A DNA stretch of 12,528 nucleotides from Clostridium sp. UBA6758 (GTDB lineage: Bacteria; Bacillota; Clostridia; Clostridiales; Clostridiaceae): assembly GCA_002453475.1 (NCBI GenBank), contig DKGY01000071.1, positions 82,446 through 94,973 of the forward strand, given 5' to 3'. A model generated the notes under the pieces. It was not told the DNA's origin and ran no database searches. It was given only the letters and a program-made list of their open reading frames with translations. A program made the position numbers and the translations under genes. Below are positions 1-7,996 of this stretch, in pieces (positions within the stretch are counted from its first letter, which is position 1; each line of letters opens with the position of its first letter).

Positions 1-99
1 CTTCTAACCACATTCAAATTCAATATTAAAATTTAATTTTGTCCTTTTGCATTTTATTTATTATTAAAATGCCTATAATACTTAAAATCAACCTAACAC

Positions 100-140
100 A
101 ACTATATACCTATAATTATATATAACTATATACCTATAAT
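100..140. repeat. Short direct repeat, 17-bp unit with 24-bp period
   Basis: The 17-mer AACTATATACCTATAAT occurs at 100-116 and again, identical, at 124-140, separated by a 7-bp A/T spacer. Only two copies are present and similar A+T words follow. It looks like slippage-type simple sequence rather than an iteron set. No function can be assigned. Confidence 0.6.
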
Positions 141-343
141 CCTATTTAAATATATAACTATTTAAATAGTTGTTCTACCCATGCGGCTTTAAAGCTTTTT
201 TCTTATTTGAATAATATGATTAAGTCTAAGTTAACGTATAAAAATTTGCATGTAATATCCATGTTCTAGTGGAATAATTACAAATAATACTGTTGAAAAA
301 TGATACTGTTAATATTCTAGAAAATATAATTATACAAAAATAA

Positions 344-386
344 TTTGCCACCATTACAAAACTTATGGTGTCAAATCGGTAGCAAA
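344..386 (-). terminator. Possible rho-independent terminator of rlmD
   Basis: On the minus strand TTTGCTACC (386-378) can pair with GGTGGCAAA (352-344) as a 9-bp stem with one G-U pair, followed by a T-rich tract (TTATTTTTG). An alternative inner pairing, CACCAT with ATGGTG, uses the same bases. It lies about 40 nt after the rlmD stop, where a terminator is expected. The loop of the long stem is large (25 nt), so the call is moderate to weak. Confidence 0.4.
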
Positions 387-426
387 TCATATTTTTATTC
401 ATATTTAAGTGGCTTAAAGCCCTTAT

Positions 427-1962
427 TTATCTCAGTAACTTAACTACACATTCCACATGATGCCCTTGGGGGAACATGTCTACTGGTTGCAGCTCTACAG
501 CTTTATAGCCTAATCCTTCAAGAACTTTTAAATCTCTTGCTAATGTTGCAGGATCACATGATACATACACTATTCTTTTGGGTTTTACTCCTACTATGGC
601 ATGTAAAAGTGATTCCTCACAGCCCTTTCTTGGAGGATCTAACATAATTACATCTGGTTGTATCCCACCTTCTATTAGTTTTGGAATTTCTTCTTCTGAT
701 TTTCCTACTATAAATTCCACATTATTTATATTATTTATTACTTTATTTTCATTGGCATTCTCTATAGCTTCTGGTATTATTTCAATTCCAAAGACCATTT
801 TTGCTCTTCTAGATAGGAATAATGATATGGTTCCTGTACCACAATAAGCATCAAATACAATTTCATTTCCTGTAAGACTAGCATATTCTAATGCTTTTTT
901 ATATAGCATTTCTGTTTGTACAGGATTTACTTGGAAGAAAGATAGTGGTGATATATTAAATCTAAATTCCCCTATATAATCTGATATGGTGTCTGTTCCC
1001 CATAGATTAATAGATTTGTTGCCTAAAATCACATTTGTTTTATCCTTATTAACATTTTGAATTATAGATTTAAGATTTAAGATTTCTTCTCTAAGAGATT
1101 TTATAAGTGGTTTTATATTAGGTAACTTTTCTCCATTAGTAACTATTACTACCATTACTTCCTTAGTCTTAAAACCTTCTCTAATCATTATATGTCTTAC
1201 TACACCACTATGGCTCTTTTCATCATAAGGAGTTACTTTATACTCTTTCATCCATTCCTTAAGGAGCTTAACAACTTTATCACCGATTTTACTTTGTATA
1301 TAACAATGATCCATATTGATTATTTCATGGGATCTTGGTGCATAAAATCCTACTACTATGTTTCCATCATTATTTCCAACTGGTAACTGAACCTTATTTC
1401 TATAGTTATATGGGAAATCCATACCCATGGTATTATGTACCTTTAATCCTTCTATCTTTCCTACTCTTTCCATAACATCCTTTACTCTTTGAGTTTTGAA
1501 GTTAAGTTGTTCTTCATAGGATATATGCTGAAGATTACAGCCTCCACATCTCTTATAAATTGGACATATAGGTTCTGTCCTATATTTAGATGAGAGAATT
1601 ACATCTAATAATTTACCTATTCCATAGGTTTTACTAACTTTTATAAGCTTTATCTTTACTGTTTCACCCTTTATGGCTCCTTTAACAAACACAGTAAAGT
1701 TATTTATTTTTCCTACACCTTCTCCTTCATGTCCATAGCCATCTATCTTAATTATATAGTCTTTATTTTTTGCAATTTCTATATTTACATGATTATTGTT
1801 TAATTCCAAAATAAGATTTTCTATCTCAGCTTCTCTTTCTTCACTTTCCCTTTGTTCTTTTATTATTTTTTCTTTTTCTAATGCTGCTTCCACTCTTTCT
1901 TTCTCTTGTTTTTCAGCTTCTTCTATAACTTTAACCTTGCTTATATCTTTACGTCTTTTCAT
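427..1962 (-). CDS. rlmD: 23S rRNA (uracil-5-)-methyltransferase RlmD/RumA family
   Basis: SAM-dependent enzyme of the RlmD/TrmA-type family that forms 5-methyluridine in 23S rRNA (in E. coli RlmD, U1939; many Firmicutes use RlmCD for two sites, so the exact target is uncertain). Visible in the 511 residues: a TRAM/OB-like RNA-binding domain (about 65-125), the [4Fe-4S] cysteines C133, C139, C142 and C220, a SAM-binding motif FDAYCGTGT (370-378), LDPPRKG (441-447), and the catalytic nucleophile C469 in YVSCDPATLARDL. The C-terminal HHVE (501-504) matches the family's HVE signature. Residues 1-57 are a Lys/Glu-rich, probably coiled-coil extension not found in the usual enzyme of about 450 residues. 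The ATG follows a GAGGGTGG Shine-Dalgarno-like sequence. The gene seems monocistronic: a strong terminator (2053-2103) separates it from the upstream DUF1540 gene. I could not pick a convincing promoter. Confidence 0.93.
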   Translation of the reverse strand: MKRRKDISKVKVIEEAEKQEKERVEAALEKEKIIKEQRESEEREAEIENLILELNNNHVNIEIAKNKDYIIKIDGYGHEGEGVGKINNFTVFVKGAIKGETVKIKLIKVSKTYGIGKLLDVILSSKYRTEPICPIYKRCGGCNLQHISYEEQLNFKTQRVKDVMERVGKIEGLKVHNTMGMDFPYNYRNKVQLPVGNNDGNIVVGFYAPRSHEIINMDHCYIQSKIGDKVVKLLKEWMKEYKVTPYDEKSHSGVVRHIMIREGFKTKEVMVVIVTNGEKLPNIKPLIKSLREEILNLKSIIQNVNKDKTNVILGNKSINLWGTDTISDYIGEFRFNISPLSFFQVNPVQTEMLYKKALEYASLTGNEIVFDAYCGTGTISLFLSRRAKMVFGIEIIPEAIENANENKVINNINNVEFIVGKSEEEIPKLIEGGIQPDVIMLDPPRKGCEESLLHAIVGVKPKRIVYVSCDPATLARDLKVLEGLGYKAVELQPVDMFPQGHHVECVVKLLR

Positions 1963-2052
1963 AAAACCACCCTCTATTAGCTTATAATTAATTTTAATTC
2001 TATCAGAAAACTAGTTAATTAACCATAATAAGTAGTCATAATATAAAATTAA

Positions 2053-2103
2053 AGTAAGGGCAACTTTAGATTATTACTTAAATTAGCTAAAGTTACCCTT
2101 ACT
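2053..2103 (-). terminator. Rho-independent terminator of the DUF1540 gene
   Basis: A 17-bp stem with one mismatch: AGTAAGGG-C-AACTTTAG at 2053-2069 pairs with CTAAAGTT-A-CCCTTACT at 2087-2103. On the minus strand it begins 9 nt after the DUF1540 stop codon and is followed by TTTAATTTTAT. It isolates this gene from rlmD. Confidence 0.85.
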
Positions 2104-2111
2104 ATAGTGAA

Positions 2112-2471
2112 TTACATCTTAAAAGTATCACAATCTGTTCTATTGCTACTTATAGCACCTATCCCATTGATGTGTACAAAATTCGCAACACAATCCTTAT
2201 TAACATTATACCTACAGTTTATTGCATCACATATTATTCTTGGTCCTATACCTCCAGCGAAATTATTAAAGCTTTGTTTTACTTCTCCTCCAATATTCAT
2301 ATTATATACATTAGAAAGAGAATTTTTTATTCCCATTTCTATGAATGTTCCACACTGAGTATACTCACTAGAGTGAGCATTTCCTCCTTGCACATGTATA
2401 CTGCTAGCGCTGCACATTCCAGAGTTATTGTGTATGCAATTAGTTGCATTACATGCTAAATTTCCACTCAT
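2112..2471 (-). CDS. DUF1540-type cysteine-rich protein with two tandem modules
   Basis: A 119-residue soluble protein with no signal peptide or membrane segment. It contains two copies of a four-cysteine module with identical spacing, C-x4-C-x7-C-x19-C: C7, C12, C20, C40 and C81, C86, C94, C114. Each copy ends in C-x-T-F after an acidic or polar stretch, matching DUF1540 (a small domain of unknown function common in clostridia and bacilli). The regular cysteines suggest metal binding or disulfide cross-linking; neither is shown by sequence alone. The ATG at 2471 is preceded by AGGAGT with 7-nt spacing. A sigma-G-like promoter lies about 50 nt upstream, suggesting forespore expression. The gene is monocistronic, with its own terminator. 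Function unknown; domain call fairly secure. Confidence 0.85.
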   Translation of the reverse strand: MSGNLACNATNCIHNNSGMCSASSIHVQGGNAHSSEYTQCGTFIEMGIKNSLSNVYNMNIGGEVKQSFNNFAGGIGPRIICDAINCRYNVNKDCVANFVHINGIGAISSNRTDCDTFKM

Positions 2472-2519
2472 TCATAGCACTCCTATTCTTAATTATTTTC
2501 TTAAGTTATTAGATAATAC

Positions 2520-2548
2520 TATTATGTGGAAAAATATATTTTTTATGC
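2520..2548 (-). promoter_or_regulatory. Candidate sigma-G (forespore) promoter for the DUF1540 gene
   Basis: On the minus strand GCATA (2548-2544) is followed after 17 nt by CATAATA (2526-2520). This matches the Bacillus/Clostridium sigma-G consensus (GMATR, 17-18 nt, CATNMTA) at every position. It would give a 5' UTR of about 40 nt before the ATG at 2471. The sigma-A alternative (TATTAT slightly downstream) lacks a good -35 element. Site identity is inferred by motif only. Confidence 0.55.
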
Positions 2549-2623
2549 ACGGGGTGGGTCTAAAATTTCAGCTACTTTTAAATACTAATATTACCTAAAT
2601 TAAATTCCCTTCAAAAAATTAAA

Positions 2624-2642
2624 GACACCCTTTACGGGTGTC
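2624..2642 (-). terminator. Rho-independent terminator of the pfkA-pyk operon
   Basis: The minus strand reads GACACCC-GTAAA-GGGTGTC, a perfect 7-bp G+C-rich stem, followed by TTTAATTTTTT. It lies about 150 nt downstream of the pyk stop codon and has the form of an intrinsic terminator. Confidence 0.85.
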
Positions 2643-2793
2643 AATAATGAATCAGTTGCCAAAAATGTTATATTTTAAGTCTTATCCACTGGATTACTAA
2701 TTATACATTAAATTTCAGATAATTTCAATATTTTATATTCATTTTACATAAATTCCATAATTATCTTCATTTTTACAGATCCACTAGATAAAA

Positions 2794-4551
2794 TTACTTA
2801 ATATTAGCTTTTCCACTATACACCATTCCTACTTTTGAATCCATGGTTATAAAGCAACCAGATTTTATAATTGAAGATGCATTCTGTGCATTATATATAA
2901 TAGGAATATTTCTTGATGAACATTCAAGTAGTACACTAGAACTCATTTCATCACTTTCTACTATTATTCCACCAACTTCATCAAGTACACTAGAAAAGTC
3001 TCTGCTTAATTTATCAACTATAATAATTTGTTTTTCATCTAAAGAATTAAAAAACTTTTTAGAATTATCTACATGCATTACTGTTCCATAAGCTGTACCA
3101 GAATCGCTTCCTTTACCTTGTAAAAGTATATCTCCTATAATATGAACTTTCATCATATTGGTACTACCAACATAGTTCATTGGAATTCCTGCAACAATTA
3201 CTACAAGATCACCTTTCTCTACATAATTAGCTGATAATGCAATTTGCGAAGTTTTATCTATTAATTCATCTGTATCTTTTAGTTTTGGAGTTATTACAGG
3301 AAATACTCCCCAATTTAATGCTAAACTTCTTGCAACTCTTTCATAAGGAGTACAAGCTATTACTGCGCATTCTGGTCTATATTTAGATATCTGTCTTGCT
3401 GTTTGACCACTTTGAGTTGCTGTAATTATTGCTGATGCATTTAGTTCCATAGCTGTTGTACAAGTAGCCACACTTATAGCATTAGGTACATTAGAAACAT
3501 GTAACTTTCTTCTTTTCTTGAAACTTTCCTCGTAGTTTATATATTCCTCTGCCTTCATAGCTATTTGAGACATAGTTTTTACAACTTCCAATGGATATTT
3601 CCCACTAGCAGTTTCTCCACTTAGCATTATAGCATCAGTTCCATCAAAGATTGCATTAGCTACATCTGAAGCTTCTGCTCTTGTAGGTCTTGGATTTCTA
3701 ATCATAGAATCCAACATTTGAGTAGCAGTAATTACTGGCTTTCCGGCTTCGTTACATTTTTCTATAATCATCTTCTGAACCACTGGTACCTCTTCAGTAG
3801 GAATTTCTACTCCTAAATCTCCTCTTGCTACCATAATTCCATCAGAATACCTTATTATTTCATCAATATTATCTACACCTTCTCTATTTTCAATTTTTGA
3901 AAATATTTGAATGTAATCCCCACCATTCTTATCAAGAAGGTGTCTTATATCTAAAACATCTGTACCTTTTCTTATAAAAGATGCAGCCACTATATCTACT
4001 TCACTTTTTATACCAAACATTAAATCTGCAATATCTTTTTCTGTTAGTGCTGGAAGATTTAATTTAACTCCTGGTACATTCATTCCCTTATGATTGCCTA
4101 TGACTCCTGTATTTTCAACATGAGTTTTAATATTTTTATCTTCTATGTCTAATACCTTTAGTGCTACTAATCCATCATTTATTAAAAGTACATCACCTGA
4201 CTTAACGTCTTTATAAAGATTTTTATAAGTTATGGAACACTTAGTTTCATCTCCTATAATATCTTCACCACAATGAACTATAAAAGTAGTTCCTTCTTTA
4301 AGTTCTACAGTTCCATTTTCAAAGTTTCCAGTTCTAATCTCTGGTCCCTTAGTATCAAGTAATATAGCAATATGCTTTTCTAATTCAGCTCTTGCTTCCT
4401 TAACCATATCTATTCTTCTCTTATGTTCTTCATGACTTCCATGAGAAAAGTTTAATCTGGCAGCATTCATACCATTTTCAATTAATTTTTTGATAAGTTC
4501 CTTTTCATCAGTAGTAGGTCCCATTGTACAAACAATTTTAGTTTTTTTCAT
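2794..4551 (-). CDS. pyk: Pyruvate kinase with C-terminal PEP-utilizer-like domain
   Basis: Cytosolic enzyme converting phosphoenolpyruvate and ADP to pyruvate and ATP, the last step of glycolysis. The first 475 of 585 residues carry the full family signature: R32 in ARLNFSHG, LLDTKGPEIRTG (64-75), the catalytic lysine K219 in SKIEN, the Mg-binding region MVARGDLGVEIP (240-251), ATQMLDSM (276-283) and MLSGETASGKYP (309-320). The extra C-terminal segment, about 480-585, is the domain of bacilli-type pyruvate kinases related to PEP-utilising enzymes. Here it keeps the end (MVYSGKANI) but lacks a recognisable GG-[LM]-TSH signature, so it is a diverged structural or regulatory domain. The start has AGGAGG 6-7 nt upstream. 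It is 108 nt downstream of pfkA with no terminator between, forming the classic pfkA-pyk operon. Confidence 0.97.
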   Translation of the reverse strand: MKKTKIVCTMGPTTDEKELIKKLIENGMNAARLNFSHGSHEEHKRRIDMVKEARAELEKHIAILLDTKGPEIRTGNFENGTVELKEGTTFIVHCGEDIIGDETKCSITYKNLYKDVKSGDVLLINDGLVALKVLDIEDKNIKTHVENTGVIGNHKGMNVPGVKLNLPALTEKDIADLMFGIKSEVDIVAASFIRKGTDVLDIRHLLDKNGGDYIQIFSKIENREGVDNIDEIIRYSDGIMVARGDLGVEIPTEEVPVVQKMIIEKCNEAGKPVITATQMLDSMIRNPRPTRAEASDVANAIFDGTDAIMLSGETASGKYPLEVVKTMSQIAMKAEEYINYEESFKKRRKLHVSNVPNAISVATCTTAMELNASAIITATQSGQTARQISKYRPECAVIACTPYERVARSLALNWGVFPVITPKLKDTDELIDKTSQIALSANYVEKGDLVVIVAGIPMNYVGSTNMMKVHIIGDILLQGKGSDSGTAYGTVMHVDNSKKFFNSLDEKQIIIVDKLSRDFSSVLDEVGGIIVESDEMSSSVLLECSSRNIPIIYNAQNASSIIKSGCFITMDSKVGMVYSGKANIK

Positions 4552-4659
4552 AGTTATCCTCCTTTTTATTTGATAGCATTAAAATTTTTTACTCAGATAA
4601 CTTTATCAATCTATAAAATTATATTAAAAAATTTGCAATTCTACAATAGCTATAATATA

Positions 4660-5619
4660 TTAATTCGACAAATCCACACTTAATTTATATAACTCTTCAT
4701 TAAAACATGATTTCATCTCTAGAGCTTCTTTTATATCTACATCTACAATTTTATTGGCCTTGATACCTATAAGTCTTGCTGTCTTTCCTTCTAGCAATAC
4801 TTTAACAGCTTTACTACCCATCCTTGAAGCTAAAATTCTATCAAAAGCGCTAGGACTTCCTCCCCTTTGTATATATCCAAGCACTGTTGCTCTAGTCTCT
4901 ATTCCTGTTATTCCTTCTATACTTTTAGCCAATTTTTGAGCTCCACCTACACCTTCAGCTAAGATTATAATATTGTGAAGCTTACCATTACGCTTTCCTT
5001 TAAAAATGTTCTCACATATATCTTCAATAGTAAGTTTTTTCTCGGGAACTATTACCTGTTCTGCCCCACCAGCAATACCTGAAAACAACGCTAAATCTCC
5101 ACAATTTCTTCCCATAACTTCAATTACACTTACTCTTTCATGGGAGCTAGAGGTATCTCTAATTTTATTTATGGCATCGATAGCTGTATTTAAAGCTGTA
5201 TCAAAACCAACAGTATAATCTGTATAAGGTAAATCATTATCTATAGTACCTGGTATTCCTACTGTTGGTATACCTAAATCACTTAATTCCTTAGCACCTC
5301 TAAATGATCCATCTCCACCGATTACTATAATTCCATCTATTTTAAGCACTTTAATAACATTAAGAGCCTTCTGTCTACCCTCAGGAGTTCTAAACTCTTC
5401 ACTTCTAGCAGTCCTTAGTATAGTACCGCCTCTTTGAATTATGTCAGAAACAGAGTGTCTATCCATCTCAAATATTTCCCCATTAATAAGTCCATTAAAT
5501 CCTCTATGTACTCCAAATACCTGGACTTCACTTTCAATTCCAATCCTAACTACAGCTCTTATAGCTGCATTCATTGCCGGTGAATCTCCTCCGCTAGTCA
5601 ATACTGCTATTCTTTTCAT
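4660..5619 (-). CDS. pfkA: ATP-dependent 6-phosphofructokinase
   Basis: Phosphorylates fructose 6-phosphate with ATP, the committing step of glycolysis. I prefer the second of two adjacent ATGs (5619, not 5622): GGGGG at 5631-5627 is then 7 nt from the start, and the protein becomes 319 residues beginning [14 protein letters not shown], the usual length and start. Visible motifs in that numbering: GGD (10-12) and GGDG (101-104) for ATP (the Gly of GGDG marks the ATP- rather than PPi-dependent type), catalytic Asp in GTIDND (124-129), HER (160-162), [11 protein letters not shown] (221-223), ETR, and IQRGGSP. Effector-site residues such as the Arg of MDRHSVSD and Glu of GGAEQV are kept, implying ADP/PEP allostery. 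Odd point: the position of E. coli His249 is Tyr (LGYIQRGG). First gene of the pfkA-pyk operon. Confidence 0.97.
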   Translation of the reverse strand: MKRIAVLTSGGDSPAMNAAIRAVVRIGIESEVQVFGVHRGFNGLINGEIFEMDRHSVSDIIQRGGTILRTARSEEFRTPEGRQKALNVIKVLKIDGIIVIGGDGSFRGAKELSDLGIPTVGIPGTIDNDLPYTDYTVGFDTALNTAIDAINKIRDTSSSHERVSVIEVMGRNCGDLALFSGIAGGAEQVIVPEKKLTIEDICENIFKGKRNGKLHNIIILAEGVGGAQKLAKSIEGITGIETRATVLGYIQRGGSPSAFDRILASRMGSKAVKVLLEGKTARLIGIKANKIVDVDIKEALEMKSCFNEELYKLSVDLSN

Positions 5620-5678
5620 CATATTACCCCCTAGCTTTATTGTGGTTATTATTTACAATTATTCTTTTCTTATGTATT

Positions 5679-5707
5679 TTAATAATATATATTTATAAAT
5701 AATTCAA
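5679..5707 (-). promoter_or_regulatory. Possible sigma-A promoter for pfkA-pyk
   Basis: On the minus strand TTGAAT (5707-5702), a 17-nt spacer and TATTAA (5684-5679) give a moderate sigma-A match, about 55 nt upstream of the pfkA start. The surrounding sequence is so A+T-rich that chance matches are common. A small hairpin, TGCTT-GTGT-AAGCA, lies just upstream at 5724-5737. Confidence 0.3.
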
Positions 5708-5900
5708 CCATCAGAATATTAATTGCTTACACAAGCATATACCTACCTAGGTTTATACAATTACTATATTAATTAAAATACCAATATATTATTAAATTTC
5801 TACATACTTACTTAACTTAATTTTAATGTTTAGAGTTACTCCTTGCAACCTATTATTAGCTACATTTAAGTATTTATCTATAGATTTGCTATTGTAAATG

Positions 5901-5930
5901 TTGTCAAGTTTTAATAAAGTTTCTTATAAT
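5901..5930 (+). promoter_or_regulatory. Weakly supported plus-strand sigma-A-like promoter
   Basis: TTGTCA (5901-5906), 18 nt, TATAAT (5925-5930) on the plus strand. It is the only decent promoter pointing rightward in the window and lies about 60 nt before the inverted repeat at 5991. No open reading frame follows, so if real it would make a short non-coding or antisense RNA to the lysS tail. Chance occurrence in A+T-rich DNA is quite possible. Confidence 0.2.
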
Positions 5931-5990
5931 CTATTCTTCCCATTTTATACTTTATAATTAGTAAATTTCATTAAAATTTATATACAAAAT

Positions 5991-6124
5991 TAAGAAGAGT
6001 TACATCCACAATTAAACTAGGCTTTACTAACAATTTAATTTACAATGTAATACTAATACAATTTATTTATATTTTCATGCAAATTAAAGTTAAATCTAAG
6101 TAAAATTTGAACTAACTCTTCTTA
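5991..6124. repeat. 12-bp perfect inverted repeat enclosing 110 nt
   Basis: TAAGAAGAGTTA at 5991-6002 is the exact reverse complement of TAACTCTTCTTA at 6113-6124. Inside are further short complementary pairs: AATTAAA with TTTAATT in the left half, and AAATT with AATTT in the right half. A branched stem is possible. It contains no transposase and no flanking target duplication was noticed. Confidence 0.5.
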
Positions 6125-6272
6125 TACTATTTATAATTAACTTTATTATGTTTAATCATTGAATCACTATCATACTCTATGAAGCAGATTTTGCAAAATA
6201 TATTACTAATCTTATATTAAATATTGAGCTTACACTTTTATATCAGTTTATTTTACAAAATCCCCTAACTAG

Positions 6273-7793
6273 CTATCTCTTAACTAATGGAAAAGCAATT
6301 ACATCTCTTATAGATGATGAGTTTGTTAAGAACATCATCATTCTATCTATTCCTATTCCAAGCCCTCCTGCTGGCGGCATAGCCACATCTATAGCTACTG
6401 CAAATTCTTCATCCATTGGGCTAGCAGTTTCAAGTCCAGCTCTTAATTTCTCAGCTTGCTCATGAAGTAAAATTCTTTGTCTTAATGGATTATTAAGTTC
6501 TGAATATGCATTTCCAAGCTCTACTCCAAAGGCATAAGGTTCAAATCTTTCTATTAGCTCTGGATTTTTTCTATGAACTTTACATAATGGAGATGAATCT
6601 AATGGAAAATCTATTACAAATGTTGGTTCTATTAATTTATCCTCACAATAGGCCTCAAATAATGTAAGTATCAACTCCCCTTTATTTGCTTCTTTAATAC
6701 TAAAACCTTCGCTTTGTTCCTCTTCTAATAATCCTTTTTCTATAATTAGCGTAACTATTTCTTCCTTAGTTAATCTCTCCACATCTATTCCTGTATCTTT
6801 AAGAACTAAATTGCACATAGTTTCTCTCTTCCATGGAGCCTTAAAATCAATTTCAACACCATCATATACAGCCTTAGTTGTTCCTTTGATTTTTGTAAAT
6901 ACATACTCATATAAGTCTTCCATAATTCTCATCATATCATTATAGTCAGCATAAGCCATATAGCATTCAAACAATGTGAATTCTGGATAGTGAGTTCTAT
7001 CTATTCCTTCATTTCTAAAGGAACGTCCCATACTATAAACTCTATCAATACCTCCAACCATTAATCTTTTTAAGTATAGCTCTGGAGATACATTCATGAA
7101 CACTTCACAGTTTAATGCATTTACATTAGTTATAAATGGTTTAGCTTCTCCTCCACCATATTTTGTATCTAAAATAGGGGTTTCCATCTCCATAAATCCT
7201 TTAGAATTCATAAACTCTCTTATGGCATACATAGCCTTAGATCTATTTACAAATCTATCTCTTACATCCTCATTCATTATCATATCTAGAGATCTATGCC
7301 TTTGTCTTAAATCCATATCTTGAATTCCATGATATTTTTCTGGAAGCGGTCTTATAGACTTTGAAAGTACTGTAACATTTAAAGCCTTAATAGTTATTTC
7401 ATCAGTTTTTGTTTTAAATGCACAACCTTCTACACCAATTATGTCTCCTACATCAAGAAGTTTAATAACTCCATAGGCATCTTCACCAAGATCATTTTTA
7501 CTTATATACACTTGAATATTTTCATTTTTATCTCTTAAATTTAAAAATGTTACTTTACCCATTCTTCTTAACAACATTATTCTTCCTGATAAAATAAATC
7601 TCTCTTCACTATCTATATTATCAAAGTTATCTATTACATAGGTTGAAGTTGTGTTCGAATCAAAAGTGTATGGATAAGGATTGATTCCTCTACTTAAAAG
7701 TTCATTTAATTTTTTTATTCTCTCTACGTTAAATTCATTTGCATCTTGCATTATTTCTTGTAAGTTATTTAATTCTACATAATCATTGTACAT
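6273..7793 (-). CDS. lysS: Lysyl-tRNA synthetase, class II, divergent T-box-controlled type
   Basis: Charges tRNA-Lys with lysine in the cytosol. The ATG at 7793 is chosen over an in-frame GTG at 7805: the sequence AAAGGTGG (7809-7802) is a Shine-Dalgarno 8 nt before this ATG, and the GTG would lie inside it. The protein is then 506 residues. Domains: anticodon-binding OB fold (about 66-145), then the class II core with motif 1 (about 180-207, GFMEMETPIL), motif 2 (259-281, FRNEG then HYPEFTLFECY) and motif 3 (476-487, GGLGIGIDRMMM). LysRS hallmarks include RPLPEKYHG, ELYLKRLMVGG and NAYSELNNP. Wording such as HYPEFTLFECYMAYADY and FPLDSSPLCK differs from the housekeeping LysRS usually found beside greA, suggesting a second, regulated paralogue (inference). 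It stands alone behind its own T-box leader. Confidence 0.93.
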   Translation of the reverse strand: MYNDYVELNNLQEIMQDANEFNVERIKKLNELLSRGINPYPYTFDSNTTSTYVIDNFDNIDSEERFILSGRIMLLRRMGKVTFLNLRDKNENIQVYISKNDLGEDAYGVIKLLDVGDIIGVEGCAFKTKTDEITIKALNVTVLSKSIRPLPEKYHGIQDMDLRQRHRSLDMIMNEDVRDRFVNRSKAMYAIREFMNSKGFMEMETPILDTKYGGGEAKPFITNVNALNCEVFMNVSPELYLKRLMVGGIDRVYSMGRSFRNEGIDRTHYPEFTLFECYMAYADYNDMMRIMEDLYEYVFTKIKGTTKAVYDGVEIDFKAPWKRETMCNLVLKDTGIDVERLTKEEIVTLIIEKGLLEEEQSEGFSIKEANKGELILTLFEAYCEDKLIEPTFVIDFPLDSSPLCKVHRKNPELIERFEPYAFGVELGNAYSELNNPLRQRILLHEQAEKLRAGLETASPMDEEFAVAIDVAMPPAGGLGIGIDRMMMFLTNSSSIRDVIAFPLVKR

Positions 7794-7954
7794 ATATAGT
7801 ACCACCTTTCAATTTTGCCTTTTAACTTTAATTTCTCGTAACTTTTATGAAGCTAAATAACACCTCATTATAGTATTTTCAATTAGACTCAGTTACCTTA
7901 ATTTCATTATTAAATTACGTTACTTTCGTCCATTAATAAATTTTTGCAAAATAA

Positions 7955-7996
7955 AAACTCTCACCTCCAAGACAATAGTCTTGGGGACGAGAGTTT
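7955..7996 (-). terminator. T-box-controlled intrinsic terminator
   Basis: AAACTCTC/GAGAGTTT (7996-7989 with 7962-7955) and CCAAGAC/GTCTTGG (7984-7978 with 7973-7967) form a long stem, and a T-rich tract (TTTTTATTTT) starts at the end of the stem. The 5' arm overlaps CGTCCCC, which is captured by the T-box sequence in the antiterminated state. Confidence 0.92.

Larger units (their letters stand above)
1..426. other. A+T-rich intergenic region downstream of rlmD
   Basis: No credible coding sequence or RNA gene is visible in either strand of this stretch. It holds a short imperfect tandem repeat (100-140) and, next to the rlmD stop codon, a possible hairpin terminator (344-386). The rest is low-complexity A+T sequence typical of clostridial intergenic DNA. 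Confidence 0.6.
5623..6272. other. 650-nt A+T-rich spacer between pfkA and lysS
   Basis: No gene, tRNA or decayed coding sequence could be recognised here in any frame. The stretch contains the possible pfkA promoter, a plus-strand sigma-A-like motif (5901-5930), and a 12-bp perfect inverted repeat (5991-6002 with 6113-6124). No clear intrinsic terminator follows the lysS stop codon, so read-through into this spacer is possible. Confidence 0.6.

Noticed and set aside
190..202. GCTTTAAAGC palindrome followed by T-run as a plus-strand terminator
   Set aside because: The palindrome cannot form a hairpin with a loop long enough to be stable, and no plus-strand gene is seen upstream.
155..218. 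Short minus-strand stretch reading EKSFKAAWVEQLFK before a stop
   Set aside because: Only 14 residues are open after an in-frame stop, with no start codon and no recognisable family; it could be the tail of a lost gene but cannot be supported.
578..847. Plus-strand open frame of 89 codons opposite rlmD
   Set aside because: It lies wholly inside the well-supported rlmD gene on the other strand, has no ribosome binding site, and its composition is the complement of rlmD codons. The same applies to the other plus-strand frames inside pyk, pfkA, lysS and the fusion gene.
2107..2459. Plus-strand open frames overlapping the DUF1540 gene
   Set aside because: They are antisense to a gene with regular cysteine modules, a good Shine-Dalgarno, a promoter and a terminator; the antisense translations show no domain or signal.
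7794..7805. Longer lysS with a GTG start at 7805
   Set aside because: The GTG lies within the AAAGGTGG Shine-Dalgarno that serves the ATG at 7793, leaving it without its own ribosome binding site.
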